Source of the DNA: Chitinophaga pinensis
GTDB lineage: Bacteria; Bacteroidota; Bacteroidia; UKL13-3
Direction of reading: 5' to 3'
Length of the DNA: 64,000 bases
Assembly (NCBI GenBank): GCA_945898275.1
Contig: CAMDHZ010000010.1
Location: 41,235 to 105,234 of the forward strand
Each line of letters starts with the position of its first letter. Position 1 is the stretch's first letter. This document shows positions 1 through 9,551 of this stretch, piece after piece. The position numbers were made by a program, and so were the translations under genes. Under the pieces are notes generated by a model. The model saw only the letters and a list, made by a program, of their open reading frames with translations. It did no database searches and was not told the DNA's origin.

Positions 1-982
1 ATAATATATAAAGAATGGTACAAATTACCAATGAGCCTAAAATACCAATTGGCATGTCTCTACTTGGATTTTTTGCTTCTTGAGCTGCAGTACTTACAGC
101 ATCAAAGCCTATAAAAGCAAAGAATACTATGGCTGCGCCGCCTAACACACCTCCCCAACCATGTTGAAAGAAACCTGAATGGCCAATGGTATCAGCAGTT
201 ATCATGTATGGCTCGTGGTTAGCAGGGTTAATAAATTGCCAGCCAATTGCTATAAATAGAAGTACAATTGCTACTTTAATAAATACAATAATTGAGTTTA
301 CTAATGCCGATTCTTGCGTCCCTTTGATTAAGAGTAGGGTCAACAATAACAAAATAACTAAAGCTGGCGCATTAATAAATCCTCTTGTTACTTCAACCAA
401 ACTGCTTAGGTTTTCAGGTAAGTGCTCATAAACTTCATCGCTAATTAGTAATTTTCCATTTGAAACAAATCTTGCTTGGTCTGGCAAGGCTGCTATAATT
501 TGGTCGATATTGGCTTTGCCAATTACTTTTTTAGAACTTTCTAACGGAGAGTGGCACCATTCATATGGGATTGCACCTCCGAGCAGGTTGTTGAGGTATT
601 CACTCCAAGCAATAGCCACGGTAGCTGCGCCAAGGGCATATTCCATAATCAAAGCCCAACCAATAATCCATGCTACTAATTCTCCCATGGTTACATATGA
701 GTATGCGTAAGCACTACCAGCAATTGGAATCATGGATGCAAATTCGGCGTAACAAATTCCAGCGAAAGCACAACCTACTGCTGCGATCATAAAACTCATT
801 GTAACAGCTGCACCAGCTGCCTCTGCAGAAGCCGCTGCAGTTCTAACAAATAAACCTGCTCCAATAATTGCACCTACACCTAAAGCTACAAGATTGGCAG
901 CGGTAAGCGTTCGTTTTAATTGTGAGCCATCGTGGTGTCGAAGTAAATCCTGTAAGGATTTTGTGTAGAAAAAATTTGCCAT
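1..982 (-). CDS. APC-family amino acid permease, 3' part outside the window
   Basis: The reverse strand is open from an ATG at 982 to the left edge, giving about 327 residues and no stop. The protein begins MANFFYTKSLQDLLRHHDG and continues with the LGVGAIIGAGLF signature of the amino acid-polyamine-organocation superfamily, which lies in transmembrane helix 1. Further hydrophobic helices follow, including FFAFIGFDAVSTAAQEAKNP, which is typical of cationic amino acid transporters of the YfnA/CAT type. A hydrophilic stretch of roughly 60 residues lies between helices near residues 140-200. The family exchanges or takes up amino acids across the inner membrane; substrate cannot be read from this fragment. 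It lies downstream of PBP1A on the same strand, and a 10-bp inverted repeat sits directly before its start codon. Confidence 0.88.
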   Translation of the reverse strand, partial: MANFFYTKSLQDLLRHHDGSQLKRTLTAANLVALGVGAIIGAGLFVRTAAASAEAAGAAVTMSFMIAAVGCAFAGICYAEFASMIPIAGSAYAYSYVTMGELVAWIIGWALIMEYALGAATVAIAWSEYLNNLLGGAIPYEWCHSPLESSKKVIGKANIDQIIAALPDQARFVSNGKLLISDEVYEHLPENLSSLVEVTRGFINAPALVILLLLTLLLIKGTQESALVNSIIVFIKVAIVLLFIAIGWQFINPANHEPYMITADTIGHSGFFQHGWGGVLGGAAIVFFAFIGFDAVSTAAQEAKNPSRDMPIGILGSLVICTILYIL

Positions 983-985
983 AAG

Positions 986-1011
986 ATATTGTCAATTCTG
1001 TTTGGCAATAT
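986..1011. repeat. Inverted repeat just before the permease start codon
   Basis: ATATTGTCAA (986-995) and TTGGCAATAT (1002-1011) can pair over 10 positions with one G-U, leaving a 6-nt loop. On the reverse strand the structure ends three bases before the ATG at 982. There is no T-run after it, so a terminator for the upstream PBP1A gene is unlikely. It could be an operator or could affect ribosome access. The role is inference. Confidence 0.5.
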
Positions 1012-1039
1012 AAAAGAAATCTGTAAATTTCAAAGAGGC

Positions 1040-3253
1040 TTATTCGCCCTCCATAAAGTCAACTTTTTCTTCAGATTCCGACTCAAATTTATCGCAGTTT
1101 ATTTCTATGTTTAAGGGAGATTGAGGGCTAGGCCATTCATTCACAATGTTTATTAAGCCTGGAGTTGCCGTAACTTTTTGCATGTATTCGGCCCAAACAG
1201 GCATAGCCAAAGCAGCACCAGAACCAAGGTCCATGGTTCTAAAATGAATGGCTCTATCTTCCCAGCCCATCCAAAGTCCGCTCACAAGTGTAGGAGTAAT
1301 ACCCATAAACCAGGCATCACTATAGTTTTGGGTGGTACCAGTTTTTCCGCCACAAGCACCTGGTATTTTATAATGATATTTAATTCTAGCTGCAGTTCCA
1401 GTTGTAGTTGCTTGCTCTAACATTTTACACATTACATAAGCTGTTTGTTCGCTTAAGGCCTCTTTGGTTTGCGGCATGTTTTCGAAGATAACATTGCCAT
1501 TTTTGTCTACAATTTTTGTGTAATAAATTGGTTTAGTCCAAACGCCTTTGTTTGCAAATGCAGAATAAGCACCTATCATTTCATACAAAGAAATATCGGC
1601 AGTTCCCAAAGCAGATGCTGGATAAGGTTCTATCTTGCTTTTGATGCCAAGCCTGGTTGCATAATCTATCACCGTTTTGATGCCATCATCTCCTAGCATT
1701 TTTAGCACGTTTAGGCAAATTAAATTAAAAGAAAGTTTGAGTCCCCTGTACATGGTCATAGTAGGCGTGCTAAATTTCTCGTCTGCATTGCTTGGGTTAT
1801 AATCTGGGTATCCTTCAAAGCTTACAGGTTTATTAGGCACCATGGTACATGGTGAAAAGCCATTATCTACAGCTGCAGTGTATACAAAAGGTTTAAAGGT
1901 TGAACCAACCTGACGCTTGGCAGTAATGTTAACATGGTCGTATTTAAAATATTTGTAATTATGACCACCCACCCATGCTTTTATTCTTCCGGTTGTTGGG
2001 TCCATACTCACAAAGCCACATTGCAAAAAGAACTTATAATATTTAATGCTATCCAAAGGAGACATGATGGTGTCTATTTCGCCTCTGTTATAACTAAAAA
2101 CACGCATCTTCACTTTAACATTGAATTCAGCTTTGATAGATTCATCTGATTTGCCAAGTTTTTTTGCGATAATGTATCTATCGCTTCTTTTCATGGCTTG
2201 CACAATTCCTTCATTAAATTTACCCCAAGGTTCTCTCCCTTTCCAATGCGCATAAAACTTTCTTTGTTGGTCTTTCACATTAGATGCCACAACTTCTTCT
2301 GCAATTTTTTGTAAGGTTGGGTTTATGGTAGTATAAATTTTCAAACCATCTTTATAGATATTGTAGCCATTTTCTTCGCACCAATCAATGAGTTCAATGC
2401 GGAGGGTTTCTCTAAAATAAGTGGCTAAACCTTCATTATGGCTTTCTTCTTGAAATTGTAATTGAATTGGCTGCTTTTTGAAATACTCCAAAGAGTCCTC
2501 AGAAATAAAGGATGCTTTACCCATTTGGTTCAAAACGGTATTTCTTCTATTGTATGCGTTTTCAGGATTTCTAATTGGGTTAAACTTGGTTGGACCTTTC
2601 AGCATTCCAACCAAAACAGCTGCTTCGGGCGCGTTGAGCTCTTTGGGGGATTTTCCAAAATAAGTTTTTGAGGCACTTCTAATACCAAATGAGTTGTTCC
2701 CAAACTCAACGGTATTAAAATACATGGTAAGAATCTCATCTTTGGTATAACGTTGTTCAATTAATACCGCTGTAATCCATTCTTGAATTTTTGTAACTGC
2801 TTTATCTTTGAAACTCTTGAACTTTTTCCTTGGAAACAAATTTTTTGCTAATTGCTGAGAAATAGTGCTTCCTCCTTGTCTTCTGCCAATTAGGTTGTAA
2901 ATAATTATGGTAAATAGCCTTCTATTATCAATTCCGCTGTGCTCATAAAATCTTACATCTTCTGTGGCAATTAGTGCATTTATTAACTGCGGACTTAAAT
3001 CTTCGTAATTGGCATTGCTGCGGTTCTGAAAATAGTACTTGCCAAGCAAGGTTCCATCTTCAGCAAATACTTCACTTGCTAGTTGGGTTTTAGGATTTTC
3101 TAATTCTTCGATAGGTGGTAATTGGCCAAACCAACCCATTCCAATGGCGGTTATTAAGCCCGAAAATAGCAATAAACCAACAAAAGCTCCTAGCCACAAA
3201 AACTTTATAAATTTCCAATATGGACTCTTCCAAAAATTATTTTTCCAACTCAT
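1040..3253 (-). CDS. Penicillin-binding protein 1A, bifunctional glycosyltransferase/transpeptidase
   Basis: The 737-residue product polymerises lipid II and cross-links peptidoglycan on the periplasmic side of the inner membrane. A single N-terminal membrane segment spans residues 18-42. The GT51 glycosyltransferase domain follows, with the catalytic motif EDVRFYEH near residue 98 and GGSTISQQLAKN near 130. The transpeptidase domain has the active-site motif STFK near residue 450, a following SFN motif, and GKTGTT near 638. Length and domain order match class A PBPs. Its ATG overlaps the stop of the sprE/porW gene by 4 bp (ATGA), so the two are probably translationally coupled. The C-terminus is acidic (ESESEEKVDFMEGE). 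The call is secure; only the exact paralogue name is uncertain. Confidence 0.96.
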   Translation of the reverse strand: MSWKNNFWKSPYWKFIKFLWLGAFVGLLLFSGLITAIGMGWFGQLPPIEELENPKTQLASEVFAEDGTLLGKYYFQNRSNANYEDLSPQLINALIATEDVRFYEHSGIDNRRLFTIIIYNLIGRRQGGSTISQQLAKNLFPRKKFKSFKDKAVTKIQEWITAVLIEQRYTKDEILTMYFNTVEFGNNSFGIRSASKTYFGKSPKELNAPEAAVLVGMLKGPTKFNPIRNPENAYNRRNTVLNQMGKASFISEDSLEYFKKQPIQLQFQEESHNEGLATYFRETLRIELIDWCEENGYNIYKDGLKIYTTINPTLQKIAEEVVASNVKDQQRKFYAHWKGREPWGKFNEGIVQAMKRSDRYIIAKKLGKSDESIKAEFNVKVKMRVFSYNRGEIDTIMSPLDSIKYYKFFLQCGFVSMDPTTGRIKAWVGGHNYKYFKYDHVNITAKRQVGSTFKPFVYTAAVDNGFSPCTMVPNKPVSFEGYPDYNPSNADEKFSTPTMTMYRGLKLSFNLICLNVLKMLGDDGIKTVIDYATRLGIKSKIEPYPASALGTADISLYEMIGAYSAFANKGVWTKPIYYTKIVDKNGNVIFENMPQTKEALSEQTAYVMCKMLEQATTTGTAARIKYHYKIPGACGGKTGTTQNYSDAWFMGITPTLVSGLWMGWEDRAIHFRTMDLGSGAALAMPVWAEYMQKVTATPGLINIVNEWPSPQSPLNIEINCDKFESESEEKVDFMEGE

Positions 3254-5910
3254 TTTATCTGTTGTGTTTGCTGCAATTGCTTTTTAAAGAAAGATTCAAA
3301 TTCTGCCACTTTTTTGTCTTTCAAAACCTTTTTAAAATTAATACCTGAAATGACATATTCAATATAAGGGTCTTTTAGATTTAACTTTTTGTTTTTGAAG
3401 TCGGTAAGTTTTAACCCATTTAGGTAGTCATTTGCTTGTTTAAAATTTGCGAATTCTCTTACCACGAATAGTTGAAAACCTTCATTACTCATATATGCAT
3501 TTACCCTCAAGCCGTTGTCAGCCATGTATGATTCGTTATAGGCATTAATTTGAAGATTCATTTCATTAACATCTATTCCAGTGTTTTTAATGGCTAATAC
3601 ATAATAAAAACTAGTTTCTGTTTCAATGTCAAATTGTAATTCAGAGTTGGTATCCTTTCCAATGAAGGCCGCTTTTTTAGCTTCCTTTTTTAGTGCGGTG
3701 AGGTATTCTTCTGCTGTATTTCCAGCTTCTGTTCCTTTGTGCAAAGCAACAATATTTGAAAGTGCTTTTTCAAAGGCAGTGCGGTCTTGAGTTTTTCCTA
3801 TGCAAAGCGCCTCAAGTAAATCGTACTTTGGTTTAAGTCCGTTTTGAGGCCAATTTTTATCTAAGAATTGTTTTTTCTCTATAACAGTTTTACAATCCCC
3901 ATTTTTAAATGATTCATAAATGGAAACATACGCTTCCTTTAGTTGCTTGTTGTTTTCGGCCTCGGCATTTACAGGTTTTTTGTTTTGAGCCAATAAAGCA
4001 TAATTACTTGTCGGAAATTGTGAGATAAGCTTTTGCTTATTGTTTTCTGCTTTTAGATTGTTTTTTAGGTCAGAATATGCTTTAAACAAATAATAAAATG
4101 TAGCATCTTCATATTCACTAAAGGGAAATTTAGTTTGAATTTTTTCGCCGTAGTTTATTGATTCTTCTGGGTTATGAAGGTTGTCATAATACATTACATT
4201 TAGGTTGTGCAATGCATCTAACATTTTGGCATTGGATTTTTCTAAGGATGCTGAGGTAAAAGGAACGTTTTTTACCCAAGCGTCCTTTTCTTTGTTACCA
4301 GTAATGTTAATGGTTTCAGTGTTTTCTGAAGTGCCATCTTCTTTTTTAGTTTCTTTTTTATCTTCAGGAGTATTTGTGTTTTTTTGTACGGTTGAACCAC
4401 TTGTATCTGCTACTTCCTGATTTTTCTCTTTTGCTGCAATTCTCCAATAGTCTTCATTTTTGCGTTGACCCCATTTTTTGTTGCTAAAAAACTCTGCTGC
4501 ACCACTAGACATTAAAGAAGAATTATAAAAGTACCATTCGCCTGTTCCGCTTCCCACCGCGGGCGCTGCAGGTAAAAAGTTGCTAGCATTACCTGCAACA
4601 CTTGCTTGCACCTTTGCTCTTTTTTTAGCTTCTTTTTCTTCTTGCAATTTCTTCTTAGTGAAAGCTGCAATCCAAGAATCTATTCTTCTGCCCAATTCAT
4701 CCTTGCTTAATAAGGCTAATTTTTGAAGAGAGTCTTGCGTTTCATAAGCTACTAAATTATTTATTAAATCACCTAAGGTTGTTTTGGTATTCTTAATTTC
4801 CTTGTAGTCTTTAAATTTTGGGTCAAGCGTTAATACAGTGCTATCGTAATATGCCTGAGAATTTTTGTAATCTTTTTTGTTGAAATAGATTTTGGCAATT
4901 TCATGAAAAGCTAAACCTTTTTGATTTCTGTTTTTTGTGCTCAAGTTGGCTGCTTTTTTGAAATTTAAAATAGCCTCTTCTTCCTTATTAATGGCCATAT
5001 TTATTTTCCCCATTTCAAACCAAATTTGGTCATAATAGTCAAGGTTCTTTTCATCCCTCGCCATCTTCCTCAAACTGCGTTTAACCTTGGCTGCAGATTT
5101 TGGGTCCTTTAAATCGTATAACTTTAATAAGGCTAAAGTGGCATTAAAGGCATAATCATAAGGTGGAACAAATTTAATTACCTTATTAAAGTGGTAGGTA
5201 GCTTGGGGATTTTTCTTTTGTTCGAAGTTGAGTTGACCCAAAATATAATGGTAGCGTATTTTTTGGTCTTTTGTGAGGTTTCCTTTTAAAGCTAGGGTAA
5301 GGTGTTCTATTGCCTTTCCTGGTTTGTTGGTTTTCAAATCAATATCAGCAGCATTTGCATAAATAAAGCCAATGTCTTTTTTATGATAGTTTTTTACCAA
5401 AAGTAATTGGCCCATGATGGCTTCTGCCTCTTGAACTTTATTTAGTCCTAAATAGCATTTTGCAATCCAACAAGTACTTGCATTTGTAAAAGGGCCATTT
5501 TTATACTTTCCTAAAATAAATTGAAAGGTTTCTATTGCGGTGTAATAATCTTGTTTATAATACCTTGTTTTGGCAATAGCAAAGTAGGCATCATCTGTAT
5601 AGCTGCCAACTTGGTGCATTTGAATGGTGGTAGAGAATTTTTTAAGTGCTTCATCTAAAATATTTGCAGCAGATTTAGCAGCCTCAGGAGTTCCAGTTTG
5701 AATGACATCTATGTTTTGGGTATAGTCATCTAAATGTGAGACCTCAATTTGTTTAATGGCGTCCAATAATTTTTGCTCACCATTAAAATAGACGTTATAA
5801 TGCCCTGTAAGGGAATGAAATTTTTTGTTAAGCCATTTCTCTTTTGTTGGACTGCATGCAAACACCAACAAAATTAAGGTAGCGAGCGGTATGTTTCTTT
5901 TTATTAGCAA
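3250..5910 (-). CDS. sprE/porW: SprE/PorW-type TPR lipoprotein of the type IX secretion system
   Basis: The 886-residue product begins with a lipoprotein signal, LLVFAC, with the lipidated cysteine near residue 19, so it should be anchored in the envelope. After it comes KKFHSLTGHYNVYFNGEQKL, the conserved opening of SprE (Flavobacterium) and PorW (Porphyromonas), needed for T9SS function and gliding. Tetratricopeptide-like helical repeats fill most of residues 30-400 and recur at 590-760. A low-complexity linker rich in Lys, Glu and Thr lies near 490-570. The only start that keeps the signal peptide is a TTG at 5910, because an in-frame stop lies just upstream and the next ATG is far downstream. 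It is the first gene of a unit with PBP1A. Assignment rests on the N-terminal family signature and the architecture. Confidence 0.85.
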   Translation of the reverse strand: MLIKRNIPLATLILLVFACSPTKEKWLNKKFHSLTGHYNVYFNGEQKLLDAIKQIEVSHLDDYTQNIDVIQTGTPEAAKSAANILDEALKKFSTTIQMHQVGSYTDDAYFAIAKTRYYKQDYYTAIETFQFILGKYKNGPFTNASTCWIAKCYLGLNKVQEAEAIMGQLLLVKNYHKKDIGFIYANAADIDLKTNKPGKAIEHLTLALKGNLTKDQKIRYHYILGQLNFEQKKNPQATYHFNKVIKFVPPYDYAFNATLALLKLYDLKDPKSAAKVKRSLRKMARDEKNLDYYDQIWFEMGKINMAINKEEEAILNFKKAANLSTKNRNQKGLAFHEIAKIYFNKKDYKNSQAYYDSTVLTLDPKFKDYKEIKNTKTTLGDLINNLVAYETQDSLQKLALLSKDELGRRIDSWIAAFTKKKLQEEKEAKKRAKVQASVAGNASNFLPAAPAVGSGTGEWYFYNSSLMSSGAAEFFSNKKWGQRKNEDYWRIAAKEKNQEVADTSGSTVQKNTNTPEDKKETKKEDGTSENTETINITGNKEKDAWVKNVPFTSASLEKSNAKMLDALHNLNVMYYDNLHNPEESINYGEKIQTKFPFSEYEDATFYYLFKAYSDLKNNLKAENNKQKLISQFPTSNYALLAQNKKPVNAEAENNKQLKEAYVSIYESFKNGDCKTVIEKKQFLDKNWPQNGLKPKYDLLEALCIGKTQDRTAFEKALSNIVALHKGTEAGNTAEEYLTALKKEAKKAAFIGKDTNSELQFDIETETSFYYVLAIKNTGIDVNEMNLQINAYNESYMADNGLRVNAYMSNEGFQLFVVREFANFKQANDYLNGLKLTDFKNKKLNLKDPYIEYVISGINFKKVLKDKKVAEFESFFKKQLQQTQQIK

Positions 5911-5987
5911 AGTGTGTGGTTTGATTACCTATATTTGAATTTTGGATTGTACAATTTTAGCCAAAGTTTGGCAATATTAGTAAAGGT

Positions 5988-6350
5988 ATGGAACCTGCAA
6001 AGAAAAAATTCATTCATAAACTGCGTTATAAGTACAGATTAGTGCTTATAAACGATGAATCTTTTGAAGAAAAAATCTCTTTTAAGCTTACACCCATGAA
6101 TGTTTTTGTTGGGTTTAGTTCTGCTATGGTGTTATTCGCCATTTTGATTATTTCACTGGTATTTTTTACTTCGGTGAGAGAATTTGTGCCAGGCTACACC
6201 GATACTAAGACCAAACGTAATTTACAAGAACTATTGTATAAGACAGATTCTTTAGAGCGTGTACTCAAAACCAAAGAGCTTTATTTTCAGAACATTTCAA
6301 ATATTATGAAAGGTGGGGAAGGATTATCGGATAGTTTAGCAAGGAATTGA
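5988..6350 (+). CDS. Short membrane-anchor protein resembling the N-terminus of a Bacteroidota M23 peptidase
   Basis: The 120-residue product has a basic cytoplasmic N-terminus (KKKFIHKLRYKYRLVLIND), one membrane segment at about residues 38-62, then REFVPGYTDTKTKRNLQELL and a short coiled-coil-like stretch. This arrangement is what I know from the N-terminus of Bacteroidota M23/LytM-family envelope peptidases, which normally continue for another 150 or more residues with a catalytic HxxxD/HxH domain. Here the frame ends at residue 120, and no M23 motif is present before the next gene at 6398. It may be a truncated gene or a genuine small anchor or partner protein. It is divergent from sprE/porW, with GCCAAAGTTTGGC (5960-5972) as a small dyad between the two genes. 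Confidence 0.7.
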   Translation: MEPAKKKFIHKLRYKYRLVLINDESFEEKISFKLTPMNVFVGFSSAMVLFAILIISLVFFTSVREFVPGYTDTKTKRNLQELLYKTDSLERVLKTKELYFQNISNIMKGGEGLSDSLARN

Positions 6351-6375
6351 TTGAAGCTGTTTGAATTGTGTGACA

Positions 6376-6383
6376 TATTTTTG
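6376..6383 (+). promoter_or_regulatory. Bacteroidota -7 box before the NHL-repeat gene
   Basis: TATTTTTG matches the TAnnTTTG consensus and lies 14 bases before the ATG at 6398. A TTG at 6351-6353 stands 22 bases upstream, slightly farther than the usual 19-21. Confidence 0.5.
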
Positions 6384-6397
6384 CTATCTTTACCTTT

Positions 6398-9300
6398 ATG
6401 AAACAATTGTTTTTCACCCTTTCCTTTTTGGTATTTGTCTCACTGCCCTTAAGGGCCCAAGTTTTACAAACCATAGCAGGAATGAATGGGGATGGTGGAT
6501 TGGCAAAAGATGCGGCAATTAATGAAACAAATGGACTTGCGATTAATGAGGCTGGAGATATTTATATTTCTGACAGAGCAGTTTCTGTTATAAGAAAAAT
6601 TTCTGCAAAAACTGGAATCATTACTACCATTGTTGGTAATGGAGTAGCAGGCTATTCTGGTGATGGTGGGCAAGCGAGATTAGCCAGCTTAAATCAGCCA
6701 GGGGATATCGTGCTTGATCGTGCGGGTAATTTATACATTGCTGATGTAATGAATTATAGGGTAAGAAAAGTAGATGTAATTACTGGAATGATTACAACCA
6801 TAATAGGAAATGGAATTTACGGAAATTCTGGAGATAATGGGCTTGCCACAATGGCTAATATTGGAATAATAAATCAACTTGCCATAGATAATGAAGGAAA
6901 TATTTTTTTCGGAGGTTCAGGAGTGCGAAAGTACAATGCTTCTAACGGCATCATTACCAAAATATATTCTGAACATGTGAATGGGATAGCTGCCGATAAT
7001 AAAGGAAATTTATTTTTATGTTCAAACTCAAATTATATTTTGAAACTCTCCCTTAGTACAGGATTGGCAGGCATCTTTTATAATTCATCAACTTCTGGAA
7101 ATATTAATAAATTGGCAATAGACAGTTTAGGGAATCTATTTATGTTGTTTAATTTGAGTGGCAAATTACCACAAGTAGGAAAGTTGGGAAATAATGCAGA
7201 AAATTTCATGGTTATTGCTGGTGATGGTAACTTTGACTTTAGTGGAGATGGCGGTTTAGCTAGGTTTGCTGGTATTGGGAATTGCACCGAATTAGCCTTA
7301 GATGTAAATGCTAATTTATTTATTGGTGATGTTGGTTTTTATAGATTGAGAAAAATTAGCGCAGGTTCGGAAATGATCAATACCATTGCTGGCAATGGAT
7401 GTTATGGAGGAGATGGAAATGCTGCTGAATCTTCATTTTTAAGTAACCCCTCTAATGTTGAAGTTGATTTATGGGGTAATATTTTTATTGCTGATGCCAA
7501 TAATCATAGAATTCGCAGAATTGATGCCCTCACAGGTATTATTACAACAGTTGCGGGCAATGGAAAAGGTGGGTTTAATGGGGATAGTATCTTAGCAACT
7601 AACGCTATGTTATTTCTACCAACAGACATTGTTGTAGACCAATTTGGAAATATTTTTATTGCTGATGCAGCAAATCATCGAATTAGGAAAGTTGATGCTT
7701 CCTCAGGGGTAATAACAACCATTGCTGGTAATGGCTTAGCAGGCTTTTCTGGCGATAATTTAGAGGCGAAGAATGCCAAACTAAACAATCCTTATAATAT
7801 ATGTTTGGATACAAATGGGAACATTTATATTTCAGACCGAGAAAATCATCGCATTAGAAAAGTTGCAATTGCATCTGGTATTATTAGTACTATTGCTGGT
7901 AATGGTATCCCGGGATTTAGTGGTGATAGCGGTTTGGCTAATCTTGCGAAAATAGCTCGACCTATGGGTTTAGATATTGATTCGAACGGAAATATTTTCT
8001 TTGCGGATGATGAAAAAAGAATTAGAAAAATTGATGCGGGTTCAAATATAATATACACTATAGCTGGCAGTGGAGGATTAAATTTTAATGGAGACACTAT
8101 TAATGCATTAAATGCCAACCTTAATTTTACCTATCTTACGCTTAATAAGTATGGTGATATCCTTTTAAATTCTCATAATAGAATTAGAAAAGTAGCTTCA
8201 AATACAGGAATTATTACCACGGTGGCTGGAAATGGTGCCCGAGGTTACAGTGATGAGGTTGAAGATATAGCTGCTGGTTTAGGTGGAGTGCGTGGAATCG
8301 CAATCGATACTAAAGGAAACATATTTTTCGCCGAATCACCTTTCAACCGCCTACGTAAGATCAGCTATCAAAACGAATTTATTATTTGGAGCAGCACTTT
8401 GTTGCCCAAAAGGGAGGACACAGTAACGCTTTATACCAGCTACCAAGATTCGGCAAGTTATTTTGAATGGAATGTTAGCCCCAATACGTTTTCATACATC
8501 ATGGGAACCAACGCCAACTCGGGTCAACCCAAAATAAGGTTTAACAAAATGGGATTGTATAGCATTCAATTAAAGCTTGTATATAAGGGTGATACTTTAA
8601 CCAAAACAAGACTTCACTATCTTAATGTTTTGAACCCATTGTTGCAAAACTTAGACTTTACTGCCAACAAAATCAATCCGTCTTATTTGGATACCCTATC
8701 ATTGGATTTGATGTTTAATGATACCGCAGAGCACATCCAATGGACGATAAGTCCCAATACCTTTAATTTTGTTGAAGGCACCAACCAAACGCTTAGGCAA
8801 CCAAAGCTTAGGTTTAGCCAAAAAGGTTTGTACACGGTACAGGTAGCAGTAGCTTATAAAGGCGATACACTTATTAAAACCAAAACCAATTATATTTCAG
8901 TTGGCAGTCCGCCCTTTCCACCACTGAGTTTTACGAGCAATAATCAGCTGCCAAAAATAGGAGATACGGTAACCTTAGTTCCGCAGTTTTCGGATAGTAT
9001 TTTGTTTTACCGATGGACAATTACCCCAGAACAGTTTAGTTATTTGCCTGGCGCTAATTCTAGTTCGGCTTCCCCGCAAATATCATTTACAGGGATAGAT
9101 CAATATTATGATGTTACCCTGCAGATTGGGTATTATTTAGATACAATCAGCATAAGCAAAAAGAAGTTTTTTTATGTATCAAAACCCAATGGCGTGGAGC
9201 AATTAGCGCGACATGCCTATTTGGTTTATCCAAATCCAAGCTCAGGAATAATAACTATAGAAAGCAATGGTCAACAATACCCAATACTTTGCGAGGTATG

Positions 9301-9445
9301 GGATGCAACAGGGAAGTTGCAAGCAAGCCATATGTTAATTCTTCATCAAACAGAGTTAACCCTTCCAGAACCCCAAGGGCTTTACCTTTTACAAATTAAA
9401 GATGCCGAGGGACGTGTTGCTAAGATGAAAGTCATTAAAGAGTAA
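6398..9445 (+). CDS. Secreted NHL-repeat beta-propeller protein with T9SS sorting domain
   Basis: The 1015-residue product has a signal peptide (MKQLFFTLSFLVFVSLPLRA). Around ten NHL-type repeats over residues 20-660 carry recurrent units such as ITTIAGNGLAGFSGD followed by GNIYISDRENHRIRKV. Such repeats form beta-propellers that usually bind protein, RNA or glycan; no ligand can be inferred here. Residues 670-930 hold about three related Ig/PKD-like modules, each with a TFSYIMGTN-like phrase and a conserved Gly-Asp-Thr. The last 80 residues, starting VYPNPSSGIITIES and ending MKVIKE, are a type A T9SS C-terminal sorting domain, so the protein should cross the outer membrane by T9SS. It stands alone between two promoters. 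Confidence 0.88.
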   Translation: MKQLFFTLSFLVFVSLPLRAQVLQTIAGMNGDGGLAKDAAINETNGLAINEAGDIYISDRAVSVIRKISAKTGIITTIVGNGVAGYSGDGGQARLASLNQPGDIVLDRAGNLYIADVMNYRVRKVDVITGMITTIIGNGIYGNSGDNGLATMANIGIINQLAIDNEGNIFFGGSGVRKYNASNGIITKIYSEHVNGIAADNKGNLFLCSNSNYILKLSLSTGLAGIFYNSSTSGNINKLAIDSLGNLFMLFNLSGKLPQVGKLGNNAENFMVIAGDGNFDFSGDGGLARFAGIGNCTELALDVNANLFIGDVGFYRLRKISAGSEMINTIAGNGCYGGDGNAAESSFLSNPSNVEVDLWGNIFIADANNHRIRRIDALTGIITTVAGNGKGGFNGDSILATNAMLFLPTDIVVDQFGNIFIADAANHRIRKVDASSGVITTIAGNGLAGFSGDNLEAKNAKLNNPYNICLDTNGNIYISDRENHRIRKVAIASGIISTIAGNGIPGFSGDSGLANLAKIARPMGLDIDSNGNIFFADDEKRIRKIDAGSNIIYTIAGSGGLNFNGDTINALNANLNFTYLTLNKYGDILLNSHNRIRKVASNTGIITTVAGNGARGYSDEVEDIAAGLGGVRGIAIDTKGNIFFAESPFNRLRKISYQNEFIIWSSTLLPKREDTVTLYTSYQDSASYFEWNVSPNTFSYIMGTNANSGQPKIRFNKMGLYSIQLKLVYKGDTLTKTRLHYLNVLNPLLQNLDFTANKINPSYLDTLSLDLMFNDTAEHIQWTISPNTFNFVEGTNQTLRQPKLRFSQKGLYTVQVAVAYKGDTLIKTKTNYISVGSPPFPPLSFTSNNQLPKIGDTVTLVPQFSDSILFYRWTITPEQFSYLPGANSSSASPQISFTGIDQYYDVTLQIGYYLDTISISKKKFFYVSKPNGVEQLARHAYLVYPNPSSGIITIESNGQQYPILCEVWDATGKLQASHMLILHQTELTLPEPQGLYLLQIKDAEGRVAKMKVIKE

Positions 9446-9480
9446 AGGTAGAAAGAATAGGATGACTTAAAAGGCTAAAG

Positions 9481-9510
9481 TTGCAAAAAAGCAAAAATTT
9501 GCTAGTTTTG
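9481..9510 (+). promoter_or_regulatory. Promoter of the bactofilin / ATP synthase cluster
   Basis: TTG (9481-9483) and TAGTTTTG (9503-9510) are separated by 19 bases. This matches the Bacteroidota sigma-A consensus TTG-N19-21-TAnnTTTG, and the -7 box ends 41 bases before the bactofilin ATG. Confidence 0.72.
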
Positions 9511-9551
9511 TAAGTGGTTCATTTTGTGTTGAACCAATAAATATTACAACT

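Noticed and set aside
186..710. Short forward ORFs opposite the left-edge permease
   Set aside because: They lie antisense to a clear APC permease frame that runs without a stop and carries family motifs.
6470..8360. Direct repeats that could be mistaken for a repeat array or CRISPR
   Set aside because: They are coding repeats of an NHL propeller in one open frame, with variable spacing and no conserved non-coding unit.
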